Source: Neomegalonema perideroedes DSM 15528 (GTDB taxonomy: Bacteria; Pseudomonadota; Alphaproteobacteria; Rhodobacterales; Rhodobacteraceae). Taken from it: 64,000 nt of DNA. A program made the translations under genes and the position numbers. Below the pieces are notes generated by a model. That model saw only the letters and a program-made list of their open reading frames with translations. It was not told the DNA's origin and did no database searches. Below, one piece after another: positions 1-10,557 of the stretch. The stretch covers positions 1,163,923-1,227,922 of the forward strand of contig NZ_KB893653.1 of NCBI RefSeq assembly GCF_000374145.1. The letters run 5' to 3'. Numbering within the stretch: the stretch's first letter is position 1; the number at the start of each line of letters is the position of its first letter.

Positions 1-854
1 GCGGAGTCTACGCCAAGATCGGCGCGCCGGGCCTGCCCGATCAGCCCTTGGCCGGACGCGGGCCGGAAGGCGCCCTGTTGGCGGCTTTAGGCGCGGCGGG
101 CGGCAGGCTGAGCCAAGTGCAGGCCGAGAGCCTCGCCGAGGCGCGGGGCGCGCGGCTTCGGGTTCCGGCCCCGCCTGCGCCGCCCGCAGGCGAGCCCTCT
201 CTCCCTGAGCTTTACGCCCAATTGCGCGCGGCCGTGGCGAAGAATCCGAAAGATCCGCAGGGCTTGCGGCTTTTGGCTGGCTTCGGATCGCGGCTCGGCC
301 ATTTTCAGGAGAGCTGGCCCGCCTATCTGGCTTTGGCCGATCTGACCGGGGAGCCCGCCGAAGCCGCCGCCTTGAGGGCGCAGGCGGCGGGCGCCATGGT
401 TCTGGCGGCGGGGGGCTATCTCTCGCCGGAGGCCGATTCCGCCATGGCCGCCGCTCTGCGCGAGGCTCCCGCCGAGGCCGCTTTCGCGCGGGGCCTGCGG
501 CTTCTGGCTCTGGAGGGGGCGGAGGATCCGCGCCGCGCCCAAGAGATCGCCATGGGGCTGCTGGAGGGCGTCGATTTCGCGCCCGCGCCTTCGGCTCAGG
601 AGGTCGCCGCCGCCGAGGCCATGAGCGCCGAGGACCGCGCCGCCATGATCGAGGGCATGGTGGAGGGCCTCGCCGCGCGGCTGGAGGAGGAGCCCCGGAA
701 TCTCGAAGGCTGGATCCGCCTGATCTCCGCTTGGGGCGTCCTCGGCCGCGAAGAGGAGCGCCGCGCCGCTTTGACCTCGGCCCGCGCCGTCTTCGCGGGA
801 GATTCAACCGCCCTCGCGCGCCTCGCCGCCGCCGACCGGGAGTCCGCCCGATGA
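1..854 (+). CDS. ccmI: Cytochrome c biogenesis protein CcmI (C-terminal part; 5' end outside window)
   Basis: The frame is already open at base 3 and begins with a GxPGLPDQPLAGR-like stretch, which is typical of CcmI/CycH just after its membrane part. The rest is Ala/Glu-rich helical repeat sequence (KNPKDPQGLRLLAGF, EEPRNLEGWIRLISAWGVLGR), as in the periplasmic TPR domain that presents apocytochrome c to the haem ligation complex CcmFH. The two N-terminal membrane helices lie upstream of the window. Its stop overlaps the ruvX start by ATGA, so the two are probably translationally coupled. I am fairly sure of the family from the LPDQP motif and TPR layout; the rest of the ccm operon is not visible. 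Confidence 0.8.
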   Translation, partial: GVYAKIGAPGLPDQPLAGRGPEGALLAALGAAGGRLSQVQAESLAEARGARLRVPAPPAPPAGEPSLPELYAQLRAAVAKNPKDPQGLRLLAGFGSRLGHFQESWPAYLALADLTGEPAEAAALRAQAAGAMVLAAGGYLSPEADSAMAAALREAPAEAAFARGLRLLALEGAEDPRRAQEIAMGLLEGVDFAPAPSAQEVAAAEAMSAEDRAAMIEGMVEGLAARLEEEPRNLEGWIRLISAWGVLGREEERRAALTSARAVFAGDSTALARLAAADRESAR

Positions 855-1423
855 GCGACGCGCCCAAATCCCCGGCTCCGCGCCTCATGGCCATGCCCAT
901 GACCATGCCCATGACCATGGAGGAGCTCGCCGAGCTTCTGCCGCCGCGCGGGCCTCTGCTCGGGCTGGACCCCGGCACCAAGACCATCGGCGTGGCGATC
1001 TCCGACGATTCGCGCCGCGCCTCCGCCGCCGTCGAGACCATCCGGCGGGGGAAATTCTCGGAGGACGCGGCGCGTCTGGCGGAGTTCGCCAAGGCGCGGG
1101 GCGTCTGCGGGATCGTGCTGGGCCTGCCGCTGAACATGGACGGAACCGAGGGGCCGCGCGTGCAGTCGGTGCGGGCCTTCGCGCGGAATCTGGCGGCGAT
1201 TCTGCCTCTGCCCATGGCCTTTTGGGACGAACGCCTCTCCACCGCCGCCGTGGAGCGCGCCATGCTGGAGGCCGACCTCACGCGCGGCAAACGCGCCGCC
1301 GTGGTGGATCGGCTGGCGGCGGCCTATATCCTGCAAGGCGCTCTGGACCGGCTGGAGGTTCTGGAGCGCTTCGCCGCCGCAGACTCGGAGGAAGACCCCG
1401 ACGAGGAGGACTTATGGCGCTGA
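851..1423 (+). CDS. ruvX: Putative Holliday junction resolvase RuvX (YqgF)
   Basis: This 190-residue protein has the RNase H-like fold of YqgF/RuvX. The first catalytic Asp sits in LGLDPGTKTIGVAISD, followed by GLPLNMDGTEG, the FWDERLST segment, and a late Asp in VVDRLAAAYIL. The family acts in 16S rRNA 5' end maturation and/or Holliday junction cleavage in the cytoplasm. The start at 851 overlaps the ccmI stop (ATGA). Six further in-frame ATGs lie between 887 and 917 (the coded run MAMPMTMPMTM). Homologues usually begin near EELAELLPP, so translation may really start at one of these. The gene overlaps the DUF1289 gene by 10 bp. Confidence 0.9.
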   Translation: MSDAPKSPAPRLMAMPMTMPMTMEELAELLPPRGPLLGLDPGTKTIGVAISDDSRRASAAVETIRRGKFSEDAARLAEFAKARGVCGIVLGLPLNMDGTEGPRVQSVRAFARNLAAILPLPMAFWDERLSTAAVERAMLEADLTRGKRAAVVDRLAAAYILQGALDRLEVLERFAAADSEEDPDEEDLWR

Positions 1424-1644
1424 ATCCGGAAAGCCCCTGCGTGAACATCTGCGTGATGGACGCGGATTCGGGGCTTTGCGTCGGCTGCCTGAGGAGCATC
1501 GACGAGATCGTCGCCTGGGGAGGGCTTGCGTCGGAGGCCCGGCGCGCCTTGATGAAGGCTCTGCCCGAGCGCAAGGCGCGGCTCGGCGCGCAGGCGCTGA
1601 AGCGGCTGGAGATTCTGAACCGCGCCCGCCCGAACCGCCTCTGA
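1414..1644 (+). CDS. DUF1289 family protein
   Basis: This small 76-residue protein has the DUF1289 cysteine pattern: SPCVNICVMD, then GLCVGCLRSIDEIVAW. Four cysteines in a C-x3-C...C-x2-C arrangement suggest metal or Fe-S binding, but the family has no assigned activity. The ATG at 1414 overlaps the end of ruvX by 10 bp, and the aspartic protease gene starts 9 bp after its stop. This tight packing indicates one transcript. The identification comes from the Cys-motif spacing and the short length. Confidence 0.8.
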   Translation: MALNPESPCVNICVMDADSGLCVGCLRSIDEIVAWGGLASEARRALMKALPERKARLGAQALKRLEILNRARPNRL

Positions 1645-1653
1645 GGAGCCTTC

Positions 1654-2355
1654 ATGACCGCCAACCGCGTCTTTTTGCTCGTGATCTTCGGGCTGGTTCT
1701 CTTTTGGCTGTCGCGGCGCGATCCTGCGGTCCTGTCGAATCCGGACAACATCGTGCGGATGGTCGCGCTTCTGGGCTTTTTGGGGCTCTTCGTCTTCGCT
1801 TGGGGGCGCAATCGTCGTTCGCGCGGCGAGGGCGGGAGAAGCACGGCCCTCATGGCGCTGATTTGGGTGGGGATCTTCGGGGCGCTCATGCTGGGCTATA
1901 ATCTCGTGACCGGCAGCCGCGCCGCCCGCGACGCGGCGGAGTTCGCCAGAATCTCGGGCATGGAGGATCCCGGCTCGGGCGCCCGTCAGGTGACGCTGAT
2001 CAAAGAGCGCGACGGTCATTTCCATGTGGAGGCCCGCGTCAACGGCATGCCGCTGCGCATGATGGTCGACACGGGCGCGACCAGCGTCGCCATTCCCTAT
2101 GAGGATGCGGAGGCGCTCGGGATCTCCACCAGCCGCCTCGCCTACGTCATCGACATCCGCACCGCCAACGGCGTGACCAAAGCCGCGCCCGTGGTGCTCG
2201 AATCTCTGACCCTCGGGCCGATCTCCATGCGCGATCTGCGGGCGACGGTCGCGCAGCCGGGGGCTCTGGAGACGCCTTTGCTGGGTCAGAGCGTGCTGAA
2301 CCGCCTTCAGGGCTATCACGTTCAGGGCGACCGCATGATTCTGACCGGGCGCTGA
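1654..2355 (+). CDS. Membrane-anchored retropepsin-like aspartic protease (TIGR02281 type)
   Basis: This 233-residue protein has three hydrophobic segments (about residues 5-20, 36-50 and 66-82) followed by a soluble retropepsin-like domain. The active-site motif is DTGAT at 139-143, in the context MMVDTGATSVAIP. A later hydrophobic turn, ETPLLGQSVLNRL, matches the flap and second-Gly region of the clan AA single-domain proteases common in alphaproteobacteria. The catalytic domain is probably periplasmic and would act as a homodimer. Its substrate is unknown. It is the last gene before a 82-bp gap to bolA. Confidence 0.85.
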   Translation: MTANRVFLLVIFGLVLFWLSRRDPAVLSNPDNIVRMVALLGFLGLFVFAWGRNRRSRGEGGRSTALMALIWVGIFGALMLGYNLVTGSRAARDAAEFARISGMEDPGSGARQVTLIKERDGHFHVEARVNGMPLRMMVDTGATSVAIPYEDAEALGISTSRLAYVIDIRTANGVTKAAPVVLESLTLGPISMRDLRATVAQPGALETPLLGQSVLNRLQGYHVQGDRMILTGR

Positions 2356-2437
2356 GCCTCCCCTGCAGGAGGGGCGCTTGAAAAGCGGCGCTCCGGGGCC
2401 TAGCTTCAGGCGATGGACGCCGCGCGAGGAGGGAATC

Positions 2438-2683
2438 ATGGCGATGCAGGCCGCTGACATCGAAGCTTTGCTTCGGGAGGCTTTTCCGACGGCCCGGATC
2501 GAGATTCAGGATCTCGCCGGAGACGGAGATCATTACGCCGCCACCATCGAGGCCGAGGAGTTCCGCGGCCTGAACCGCGTGCAGCAGCATCAGCTGGTCT
2601 ATGCGGCGCTCAAGGGCAAGATGGGCGGCGAGCTTCACGCGCTCGCGCTGCAGACCAGCGCGCCCCCCGCCGCCGCCTCGTAA
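2438..2683 (+). CDS. bolA: BolA family protein
   Basis: This 81-residue protein covers a complete BolA fold: a helix (IEALLREAFPTARIEIQDL), a strand pair with DGDHYAATIEAEEFRGLN, and the conserved RVQQHQLVYAALKGKMGGELHAL region. The ATG at 2438 is chosen because GAGGAGGG precedes it and the protein begins as in homologues; an earlier in-frame ATG gives an unlikely 20-residue extension. BolA proteins bind monothiol glutaredoxins through a shared [2Fe-2S] cluster, and the next gene is exactly such a glutaredoxin. Joint work in Fe-S trafficking or iron signalling is therefore a well-supported inference. Confidence 0.92.
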   Translation: MAMQAADIEALLREAFPTARIEIQDLAGDGDHYAATIEAEEFRGLNRVQQHQLVYAALKGKMGGELHALALQTSAPPAAAS

Positions 2684-2744
2684 GGGCGCGGCCGAGACAT
2701 CCCCGCGGACGCCCGAAGGCGCCGCCAGATCAAGGAATTCCGGC

Positions 2745-3122
2745 ATGTCGGAGAATCCCGCCCTCGCCCAGATCGAGGAAATCGTGAAGGGCAACGACGT
2801 CGTTCTGTTCATGAAGGGCGTCAAGACCATGCCGCAATGCGGCTTTTCGGCGAAGGTCGCCCAGATCCTGCAATATCTCGGGGTGGAGTTTAAGGACGTG
2901 AACGTCCTTCAGAGCAACGAGATGCGTCAGGGGATCAAGGATTACGCCGATTGGCCGACCATCCCCCAGCTTTACGTGAAGGGCGAGTTCGTCGGCGGCG
3001 CCGACATCGTGACTGAGATGACCCTCTCCGGCGAGCTGGACCAGCTGCTCGAAGCCAAAGGCGTGGCCTATGACAAGGCCCGCGCCGAGGAGATCCGCGC
3101 CCATAACAAGGCCGCCTCCTGA
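2745..3122 (+). CDS. grxD: Monothiol glutaredoxin, Grx4 family
   Basis: This 125-residue protein has the class II glutaredoxin signature CGFS at residues 32-35, preceded by VVLFMKGVKTMPQ. The WPTIPQLYVKGEFVGGADIV segment that binds glutathione follows. CGFS glutaredoxins hold a glutathione-ligated [2Fe-2S] cluster and pass it to partners such as BolA, which is encoded 61 bp upstream. I chose the ATG at 2745 because family members start with a short helix such as ALAQIEEIVK. A hairpin terminator follows the stop. Confidence 0.95.
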   Translation: MSENPALAQIEEIVKGNDVVLFMKGVKTMPQCGFSAKVAQILQYLGVEFKDVNVLQSNEMRQGIKDYADWPTIPQLYVKGEFVGGADIVTEMTLSGELDQLLEAKGVAYDKARAEEIRAHNKAAS

Positions 3123-3150
3123 GGCTTTCCGCTTCGGACGAGGAAGATCG

Positions 3151-3181
3151 GCCGGGCCTCCGCGAGGAGGTCCGGCTTTTT
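3151..3181 (+). terminator. Rho-independent terminator after grxD
   Basis: An 11-bp stem (GCCGGGCCTCC paired with GGAGGTCCGGC, one G-U pair) closes a GCGA loop and is followed directly by five T on the plus strand. It lies 29 bp after the grxD stop and ends the first plus-strand run. Confidence 0.85.
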
Positions 3182-3202
3182 CATTTCGGCTTCATGACCG
3201 GA

Positions 3203-3634
3203 TCAATCTCCGGCGGCGGCTTCTATGGCCTCCATGTCGTCGTCGGAGAAGCCGAGGTGATGGCCGATCTCATGGATCAGCACATGGGCGATGACGTCGC
3301 CTAAGGTTTCGTCATGCTCGGCCCAGTAATCGAGGATGGGCCGCCGATAGAGCCAGATCAGATTAGGCGAGGCTCCCGTATGCGGCGCCGCCCCGCCCTG
3401 AGGCAGCCCGACGCCGTGGAAAAGCCCGAGAAGATCGAATTCGCTTTCGGCCTCCATGGTCTCCAGCGTTTCGTCGTCGGGGAAATCGGCGATGCGCGAG
3501 ACCACGCCCGCCTTGCGGCAAGCCTCGCGGAAGATCTCCGGCAATTCCGCGAAAACCCGGTCGGCGATGGCCTGAAAGGCCGCCAGATCCGGGGCTTTGG
3601 CGGAGGCCCAATCCTGATGTGAAAGCTCGCCCAT
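3203..3634 (-). CDS. Minimal zincin-type metallopeptidase family protein
   Basis: This 143-residue protein carries HEIGHHLGFSDDDMEAIE near its C-terminus (His121, Glu122, His125). It is the HExxH zinc motif of the small COG3824/PF06262 proteins. The domain is only about 110 residues, as usual for this family, and no signal peptide is seen, so it should be cytoplasmic. The start at 3634 (MGELSHQ) is preferred because GGGAG lies about 8 bp upstream; an ATG ten codons earlier is also open. Substrates are unknown. It stands alone between mcl1 and the grxD terminator. Confidence 0.82.
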   Translation of the reverse strand: MGELSHQDWASAKAPDLAAFQAIADRVFAELPEIFREACRKAGVVSRIADFPDDETLETMEAESEFDLLGLFHGVGLPQGGAAPHTGASPNLIWLYRRPILDYWAEHDETLGDVIAHVLIHEIGHHLGFSDDDMEAIEAAAGD

Positions 3635-3722
3635 CGCCTGCTCCCTGAAGCCTGCGCCAGACAAGGAAAAGGCGCGAGGGGCATCCTGCCCGCCCGCGCC
3701 TTCCTGATCAAGCCGGAGAAGC

Positions 3723-4706
3723 TTAAACCGCCTCGCCCCGGATCACGGCCATCTGCCGCACGATCACCTGAGCCTGACGCGCGGAAGCGATGTCGATCAG
3801 CTTGCCGTCGAGGGTGGCGGCGCCTTGGCCTTGGCGGGCGGCCTCCTCCATGGCGGCGAGGATGCGCTTCGCCTGATTATGGATCGCCTCCGAGGGGGTG
3901 AAGACTTCGTTGGCGATGGCCACCTGTTTCGGATGGATCGCCCATTTGCCCACGCAGCCGAGCGTCGCCGAGCGGGTCGCCTGAGCGCGATAGCCGTCGG
4001 AATCCGAGAAATCGCCGAAGGGGCCGTCCACGGGGAGAAGGCCGTAGGTCCGGCAGGCGGCGACCATGCGCGTGATGGGGTCGTGCCAGGGATCGGCGAA
4101 GAAGAAGCCGCGCGCGCCTTCCGTCTCGGCGGGGGCGAGCATGCCGTAGCCGCTCTGGGTGCCGCCGATGCCGGTGATCTGCATCCCCATCGAGGCCGCG
4201 TAATCGGCCACGCCGAAATGCAGCGCCTTCAGGCGGGGGCTTGCGCCCGCGATCTCCAGCACGTTGGCGGATCCGGCGGCGGTCTCGATGATGGCTTCGA
4301 GCTCCACGCGGCGCTTGCGGCCGATCTCGGCTTCGACGCCCGAGACCACCGCGTCCAGCGCGTAGATGTCCTTGGCGTTGCCCGCCTTGGGCAGCATGAT
4401 CATGTCGAGGCGCTCGCCCGCGCGGGCGATCAGCTCCACGGCGTCGCGGTGCCAGAAAGGCGTGTCCAGACCATTGATGCGCACCGAGAGCGTCTTGGTC
4501 CCCCAGTCGATTTCGGAGACCGCCTTGATGATCGCCTCGCGGGCGGCGGGCTTGTCGTTGGGCGCGACGGAATCCTCAAGATCGAGGGTGATCACGTCGG
4601 CGGCGCTCTGGGCGGCTTTGGCGAAAAGCTCGGGCCGCGAGCCGGGCGCGAAAAGCTGACAGCGATTCGGGCGCGCGGGCGAGGGGGGCTGAACGAGAAA
4701 GCTCAT
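3723..4706 (-). CDS. mcl1: L-malyl-CoA / beta-methylmalyl-CoA lyase
   Basis: This 327-residue member of the HpcH/HpaI (CitE-like) lyases starts with ARPNRCQLFAPGSRPELF and carries TLDLEDSVAPNDKPAAR, SVRINGLDTPFWHRD, GIGGTQSGYGM and GKWAIHPKQVAIANEVF. These segments follow Rhodobacter Mcl1 nearly position by position. That enzyme reversibly cleaves (3S)-malyl-CoA and beta-methylmalyl-CoA to glyoxylate plus acetyl- or propionyl-CoA, using Mg2+ bound by acidic residues of the LEDSV loop. Its presence points to acetyl-CoA assimilation by the ethylmalonyl-CoA pathway. The start has GAGGA a few bases upstream. Confidence 0.93.
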   Translation of the reverse strand: MSFLVQPPSPARPNRCQLFAPGSRPELFAKAAQSAADVITLDLEDSVAPNDKPAAREAIIKAVSEIDWGTKTLSVRINGLDTPFWHRDAVELIARAGERLDMIMLPKAGNAKDIYALDAVVSGVEAEIGRKRRVELEAIIETAAGSANVLEIAGASPRLKALHFGVADYAASMGMQITGIGGTQSGYGMLAPAETEGARGFFFADPWHDPITRMVAACRTYGLLPVDGPFGDFSDSDGYRAQATRSATLGCVGKWAIHPKQVAIANEVFTPSEAIHNQAKRILAAMEEAARQGQGAATLDGKLIDIASARQAQVIVRQMAVIRGEAV

Positions 4707-5004
4707 GAATATCCTCAGGAGTCTGGGGGAGTCTGGGGAAGCTCGGGCGAAGGGGCTGCGATGGGGCGCCGCTTCGGCGCTGCGAAAGCAACATGTCCCC
4801 TGAGGCGCAGGAAGTGAAGAAAGATTCTTTCGCAGATATGGAGAAAGCCGCGTCGACTTTCGTCGCAGGAGGAGAGTTTCGGGGCCGCAAGGCCACGGAA
4901 ATCAGCGACTTGAGATCAAATCTCCCCTGCGCGTCTTGCATATGCGCCGTAAGTAAGGTTTAGCTGCGTTCAGCACGCGAGGCTCCGGAGAATAAGGTTT
5001 GACG

Positions 5005-6480
5005 ATGAAGAACGTTCGATTGCTGGCGCTCGCCGCCGCCACGATTCTCAGCGGCTGCGCGCAAGGCGGCGTCGATCCTTTCGCGGGAGCCTCCGCGCCG
5101 CCGCCCGCCGACGAACCGCAATATTTCGTGCGCTATCCCGACGGGACCATCGCGCCGGTCGCGCCCTCCGTGGTGGCGGGCTTCGGGACGCCTCCGGGGG
5201 CGGGGGTGGTCTATGCGCCGCCTTTGCAGATTCCGAATCCCGGCGCGCAGCCCCTCTATCACGCGACGCCGCCCGCTCAGCCCCAGCTTCAGGCCCCCGT
5301 TCAGACCGCCGCGCCTTTCCCGGTCGCGCCCGTCGCGCCTCAGCCCATGGTTCAGGCGCCCGCGTCCTCGCCTCCGCCGGCGCAGACCGCGACGCCGCAG
5401 CCTCGTCCCCGGTTGTCGGGCCCGCCGCAGGTCGCCTATGTCGGGCCGCGTCCTCCCGAGGCCGCGCCGACGCCCTCGCCGATGAACTTCCCGCCCGCCG
5501 CTCCGGCCCCGGCGCTTTCGGCCGCGCCGCAAATGGGCGGCGGCGCGCCGCAGATGGATCCGGCTCTGGCCGAGGCTCTACGCCGTCAGGGCATCGATCC
5601 GAGCGAGGTGGTCGGGCTGGAGTACGACGGCGGCCTCGCGGCGGTTTCTCCGGGCGCCGCTCCGGCTCCCGCGCCCGGCCCCATGGCCGCTTTGACGCCG
5701 CCCGTCTCGCGGGGCATGGCGCCTGTGGCCTCGCCCCGCGACGCCGCTCCCGGCGGCGCCCGCGCTCCTCAGACGCCGCCCGCGCCGCGTCCTGCGGCGC
5801 CGCCGCAGATGGGCGGCGCGCCGCAGATGGATCCGGCTCTGGCCGAGGCTCTGCGCCGTCAGGGCATCGATCCGAGCGAGGTGGTCGGGCTGGAGTATAG
5901 CGGCGGCCTCGCGGCGGTCTCGCCCGGCGCGGCCCCGGCGCCCGCTCCCGCGCGCAGCGCCGGCCCCGTCTCGCGCGAAGGCGCCACGGGCGCGCCCTCC
6001 GCCTCTCCCACGCCCCGCCAGAGCCCCGTCCGGCGTCCGACCCCCGCCGCCCGGCCCGCCGCGCCCGCTCCTGCGCCCGCCGCCCGGACGGCGGCCGCGA
6101 CGCCTCAGCAGCCCGCCGCCGCGCCGCGCGCCCCGGCCATGCCGAGCGCGACGGGAATCGCGGGCAGCTCCTGGCGTCTGGCCATGCTGCGCGGCCAGCC
6201 GGTCGCGCCGGGCGTGGAGCTGCATTTCGACGGCGCCGAGAATTTCGCAGGCGGCTCCGGCCCCTGCAGCCCCTATAGCTTCGACTTCACGGAGGGCGCG
6301 GGCGGCGCTCTGACCGTGGACGGCGTGGGCGCCGATCCGCGCGCCTGCGGCCGCTCCGAAGAGGAAGAGCGCTATTTCACGGCTCTGAACCTGACCAGCG
6401 GCTATCGCATCTCTCCTCAGGGCGAGATGGACCTGCTCGGAGCGGGCGGGGTGCTTCTGGCGCGCTTCCAGCCGCTCTGA
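5005..6480 (+). CDS. Pro/Ala-rich META-domain lipoprotein with an internal duplication
   Basis: The 491-residue product starts with MKNVRLLALAAATILSGC, a lipoprotein signal with Cys18 as the lipidated residue. Residues about 30-380 are low-complexity Pro/Ala sequence, likely unfolded and spanning the periplasm. This part holds two near-identical copies of a segment with ALRRQGIDPSEVVGLEY. The last 110 residues (from GIAGSSWRLAMLRGQP to GVLLARFQPL) look like a META/HslJ domain with two Cys (PCSPYSF, DPRACGR) that could pair. A weak promoter candidate lies at 4936-4964 (TTGCAT, 17 bp, TTTAGC). The function is unknown; an envelope-stress or adhesin-linked role is only a guess from the family. 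Confidence 0.7.
   Translation: MKNVRLLALAAATILSGCAQGGVDPFAGASAPPPADEPQYFVRYPDGTIAPVAPSVVAGFGTPPGAGVVYAPPLQIPNPGAQPLYHATPPAQPQLQAPVQTAAPFPVAPVAPQPMVQAPASSPPPAQTATPQPRPRLSGPPQVAYVGPRPPEAAPTPSPMNFPPAAPAPALSAAPQMGGGAPQMDPALAEALRRQGIDPSEVVGLEYDGGLAAVSPGAAPAPAPGPMAALTPPVSRGMAPVASPRDAAPGGARAPQTPPAPRPAAPPQMGGAPQMDPALAEALRRQGIDPSEVVGLEYSGGLAAVSPGAAPAPAPARSAGPVSREGATGAPSASPTPRQSPVRRPTPAARPAAPAPAPAARTAAATPQQPAAAPRAPAMPSATGIAGSSWRLAMLRGQPVAPGVELHFDGAENFAGGSGPCSPYSFDFTEGAGGALTVDGVGADPRACGRSEEEERYFTALNLTSGYRISPQGEMDLLGAGGVLLARFQPL
5541..5950 (+). repeat. Intragenic direct repeat, two copies about 137 bp, offset 273 bp
   Basis: Copies at about 5541-5677 and 5814-5950 are nearly identical at the DNA level. 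They encode the same peptide core (PQMDPALAEALRRQ, then GIDPSEVVGLEY and GGLAAVSPGAAPAPAP). The offset of 273 bp is a multiple of three, so the frame is kept. Only a few bases differ, mostly third positions, which indicates a recent duplication or gene conversion within the Pro/Ala-rich part of the lipoprotein gene. Confidence 0.9.
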
Positions 6481-6508
6481 GGCGTCTTCTGACGAGCAGC
6501 GAAGATCG

Positions 6509-6535
6509 GGCGGGGGCTTCGGCCTCCGCCTTTTT
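6509..6535 (+). terminator. Rho-independent terminator after the META lipoprotein gene
   Basis: A GC-rich stem (GGCGGGGGC with GCCTCCGCC, two G-U pairs) closes a TTCG tetraloop and is followed by TTTTT. It lies about 30 bp after the stop codon. Confidence 0.8.
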
Positions 6536-6627
6536 CATGGGCGGGCTTCAGGGGGGGCGGGCTTCAGACGGGCGGGGCGCGGATCTTTAACGCCTTTCAG
6601 GCAGGATGCGGCTTCAACGCGGCTTTC

Positions 6628-6731
6628 AGAGCGCTTTCCGATCCTCTCGGATCGTTCAAAACGCTCCGAGCTTTGATGTGGTCGCATTTTCACGATGCGA
6701 AGTCTGGTCGGCTTCGCTGGAAAATGCTCTA
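6628..6731. repeat. Composite intergenic hairpin repeat, locus 1
   Basis: This element of about 100 bp has two imperfect hairpins. The 5' half begins AGAGCGCTTTCCGATC and closes with GATCGTTCAAAACGCTC. The 3' half opens GCATTTTCACGATGCGAAG and closes CTTCGCTGGAAAATGCTCT. The same two-part architecture recurs at 55563-55763, and the 3' half alone recurs in tandem at 16077-16248. Arms carry paired changes (GCATTTTC/GAAAATGC here, GCGTTTTC/GAAAACGC elsewhere), which argues that the folded form matters. It ends 25 bp before the Mrr-like gene. Confidence 0.75.
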
Positions 6732-6756
6732 GGGGGAGCTTTCAGCTCAGGGGCGG

Positions 6757-7599
6757 ATGTGGAGCAGGCTCAGCCTTTTCGTCAGGACCATGTTTCGGAT
6801 CGCGCTTTTGGGCCTGATCTGCGCCCTCGCCGCGAGCATGGCGCGGGGGCGGGGCCTCGGTCCTGACGCTCTGTGGCTCGGTCTGAGCCTCCTCGGCATG
6901 GCGGCGGCGGCTCTGAGTCCGCTTTGGGCTTGGCTCTGGGGGCGGCGCGGACGCCGCGAGTCTCTGGAGGCCCGCAAAAGCGCCGAGCGCGCGCGCCTCC
7001 TCGCCGAGGCCGACCGCCATCGCGCCGCTCTGACGCGCAATCTGGCGCGGGCGGTCAAACGCAACGACTATGGCGCCGTGACCTCCGACAAGACCCCCGA
7101 GGCGTTGGAGGAGTTCTTCGCCAGCGTGAAGCTCGATTTCGCGCTCATCGACCGCGCCGAGGCTTCGGCTCTGGTCTCCGGGCGGCTGTCGGCGCGCAAA
7201 AAAGAGCCGCGCAGGCCCTCTTTCGACCCCGAGGCCCTGCCGGGCGACGGCCACGCCTTCGAGGCTTGGGTGGCGGAGGCTTTATCCGGCTTCGGCTGGA
7301 AGGCGCAGACCACGCCCGGCTCCGGGGATCAGGGGCTGGACGTCATCGCCCGCCGCAACGGCAAGACGCTCGGCGTGCAATGCAAGCTCTATAAATCGCC
7401 CATCGGCAATAAGGCGGTTCAGGAGGCCCATGCGGGCAAGGCCTTCCATGGCGTGGACGCGGCGGCGGTCATGTCCAACGCCGCCTTCACGCCGAGCGCG
7501 CGGGCTCTGGCCGAGGCCACGGGGGTGAAGCTCTTCTCCCCGCACGACATTCCCGAGCTTTATGAAAAGACCTTCGGCGCGCGGCGACGCTCGGCCTGA
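6757..7599 (+). CDS. Membrane-anchored Mrr-like restriction endonuclease family protein
   Basis: This 280-residue protein has two hydrophobic segments (about residues 12-30 and 38-60), then a charged helix, then a PD-(D/E)XK nuclease domain of the Mrr_cat type. Catalytic candidates are Glu169 (GHAFEAWVAEAL), Asp191 and Asp195 (GSGDQGLDVI) and Gln208-Lys210 (GVQCKLYK), all intact. Family members cut modified or foreign DNA, but membrane-tethered versions have no agreed role. The start at 6757 follows GGGGCGG closely; an ATG at 6790 (MFRIALL) is a workable alternative that keeps most of helix 1. There is no methylase or other restriction gene nearby, so a lone enzyme is inferred. Confidence 0.75.
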   Translation: MWSRLSLFVRTMFRIALLGLICALAASMARGRGLGPDALWLGLSLLGMAAAALSPLWAWLWGRRGRRESLEARKSAERARLLAEADRHRAALTRNLARAVKRNDYGAVTSDKTPEALEEFFASVKLDFALIDRAEASALVSGRLSARKKEPRRPSFDPEALPGDGHAFEAWVAEALSGFGWKAQTTPGSGDQGLDVIARRNGKTLGVQCKLYKSPIGNKAVQEAHAGKAFHGVDAAAVMSNAAFTPSARALAEATGVKLFSPHDIPELYEKTFGARRRSA

Positions 7600-7608
7600 T
7601 CCGCGATG

Positions 7609-7642
7609 AAAACCCCCGCCTTCCTGCGAAGGCGGGGGTTTT
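7609..7642. terminator. Bidirectional terminator between the Mrr-like gene and acnA
   Basis: A 14-bp perfect stem (AAAACCCCCGCCTT with AAGGCGGGGGTTTT) closes a 6-base loop. T-runs lie on both strands, so it can serve the two convergent genes. Confidence 0.9.
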
Positions 7643-7672
7643 CGGATTCGGCCGCTCAGAAGACGGGCGGGA

Positions 7673-10387
<2,715 letters not shown>

Positions 10388-10557
10388 TGCGTCCCCCGGC
10401 TGGGTGCGGGCCCGGCGGCCCTGTGGGCGGCCCGACGCCCTCCTGCGGCGATCAGGGGACGTTGCGCGGCGGCTGGGCGCTTTGTTTTCCTGCGACGAAA
10501 GAATGAGGAAAAAAGGCGCGGCCGCGCTTCGGAACCTGCGGCCTCTATCGCGCATTT
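10388..10557. other. acnA upstream region without a gene (gap is 10388-10703)
   Basis: No credible coding frame lies between acnA and the tRNA-Pro terminator. The gap holds the palindrome at 10558-10576 and a possible acnA promoter overlapping it on the minus strand (TTGCGC, 17-bp spacer, GATAGA), followed by an A/T-richer leader. Nothing else is recognised in it. Confidence 0.5.
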
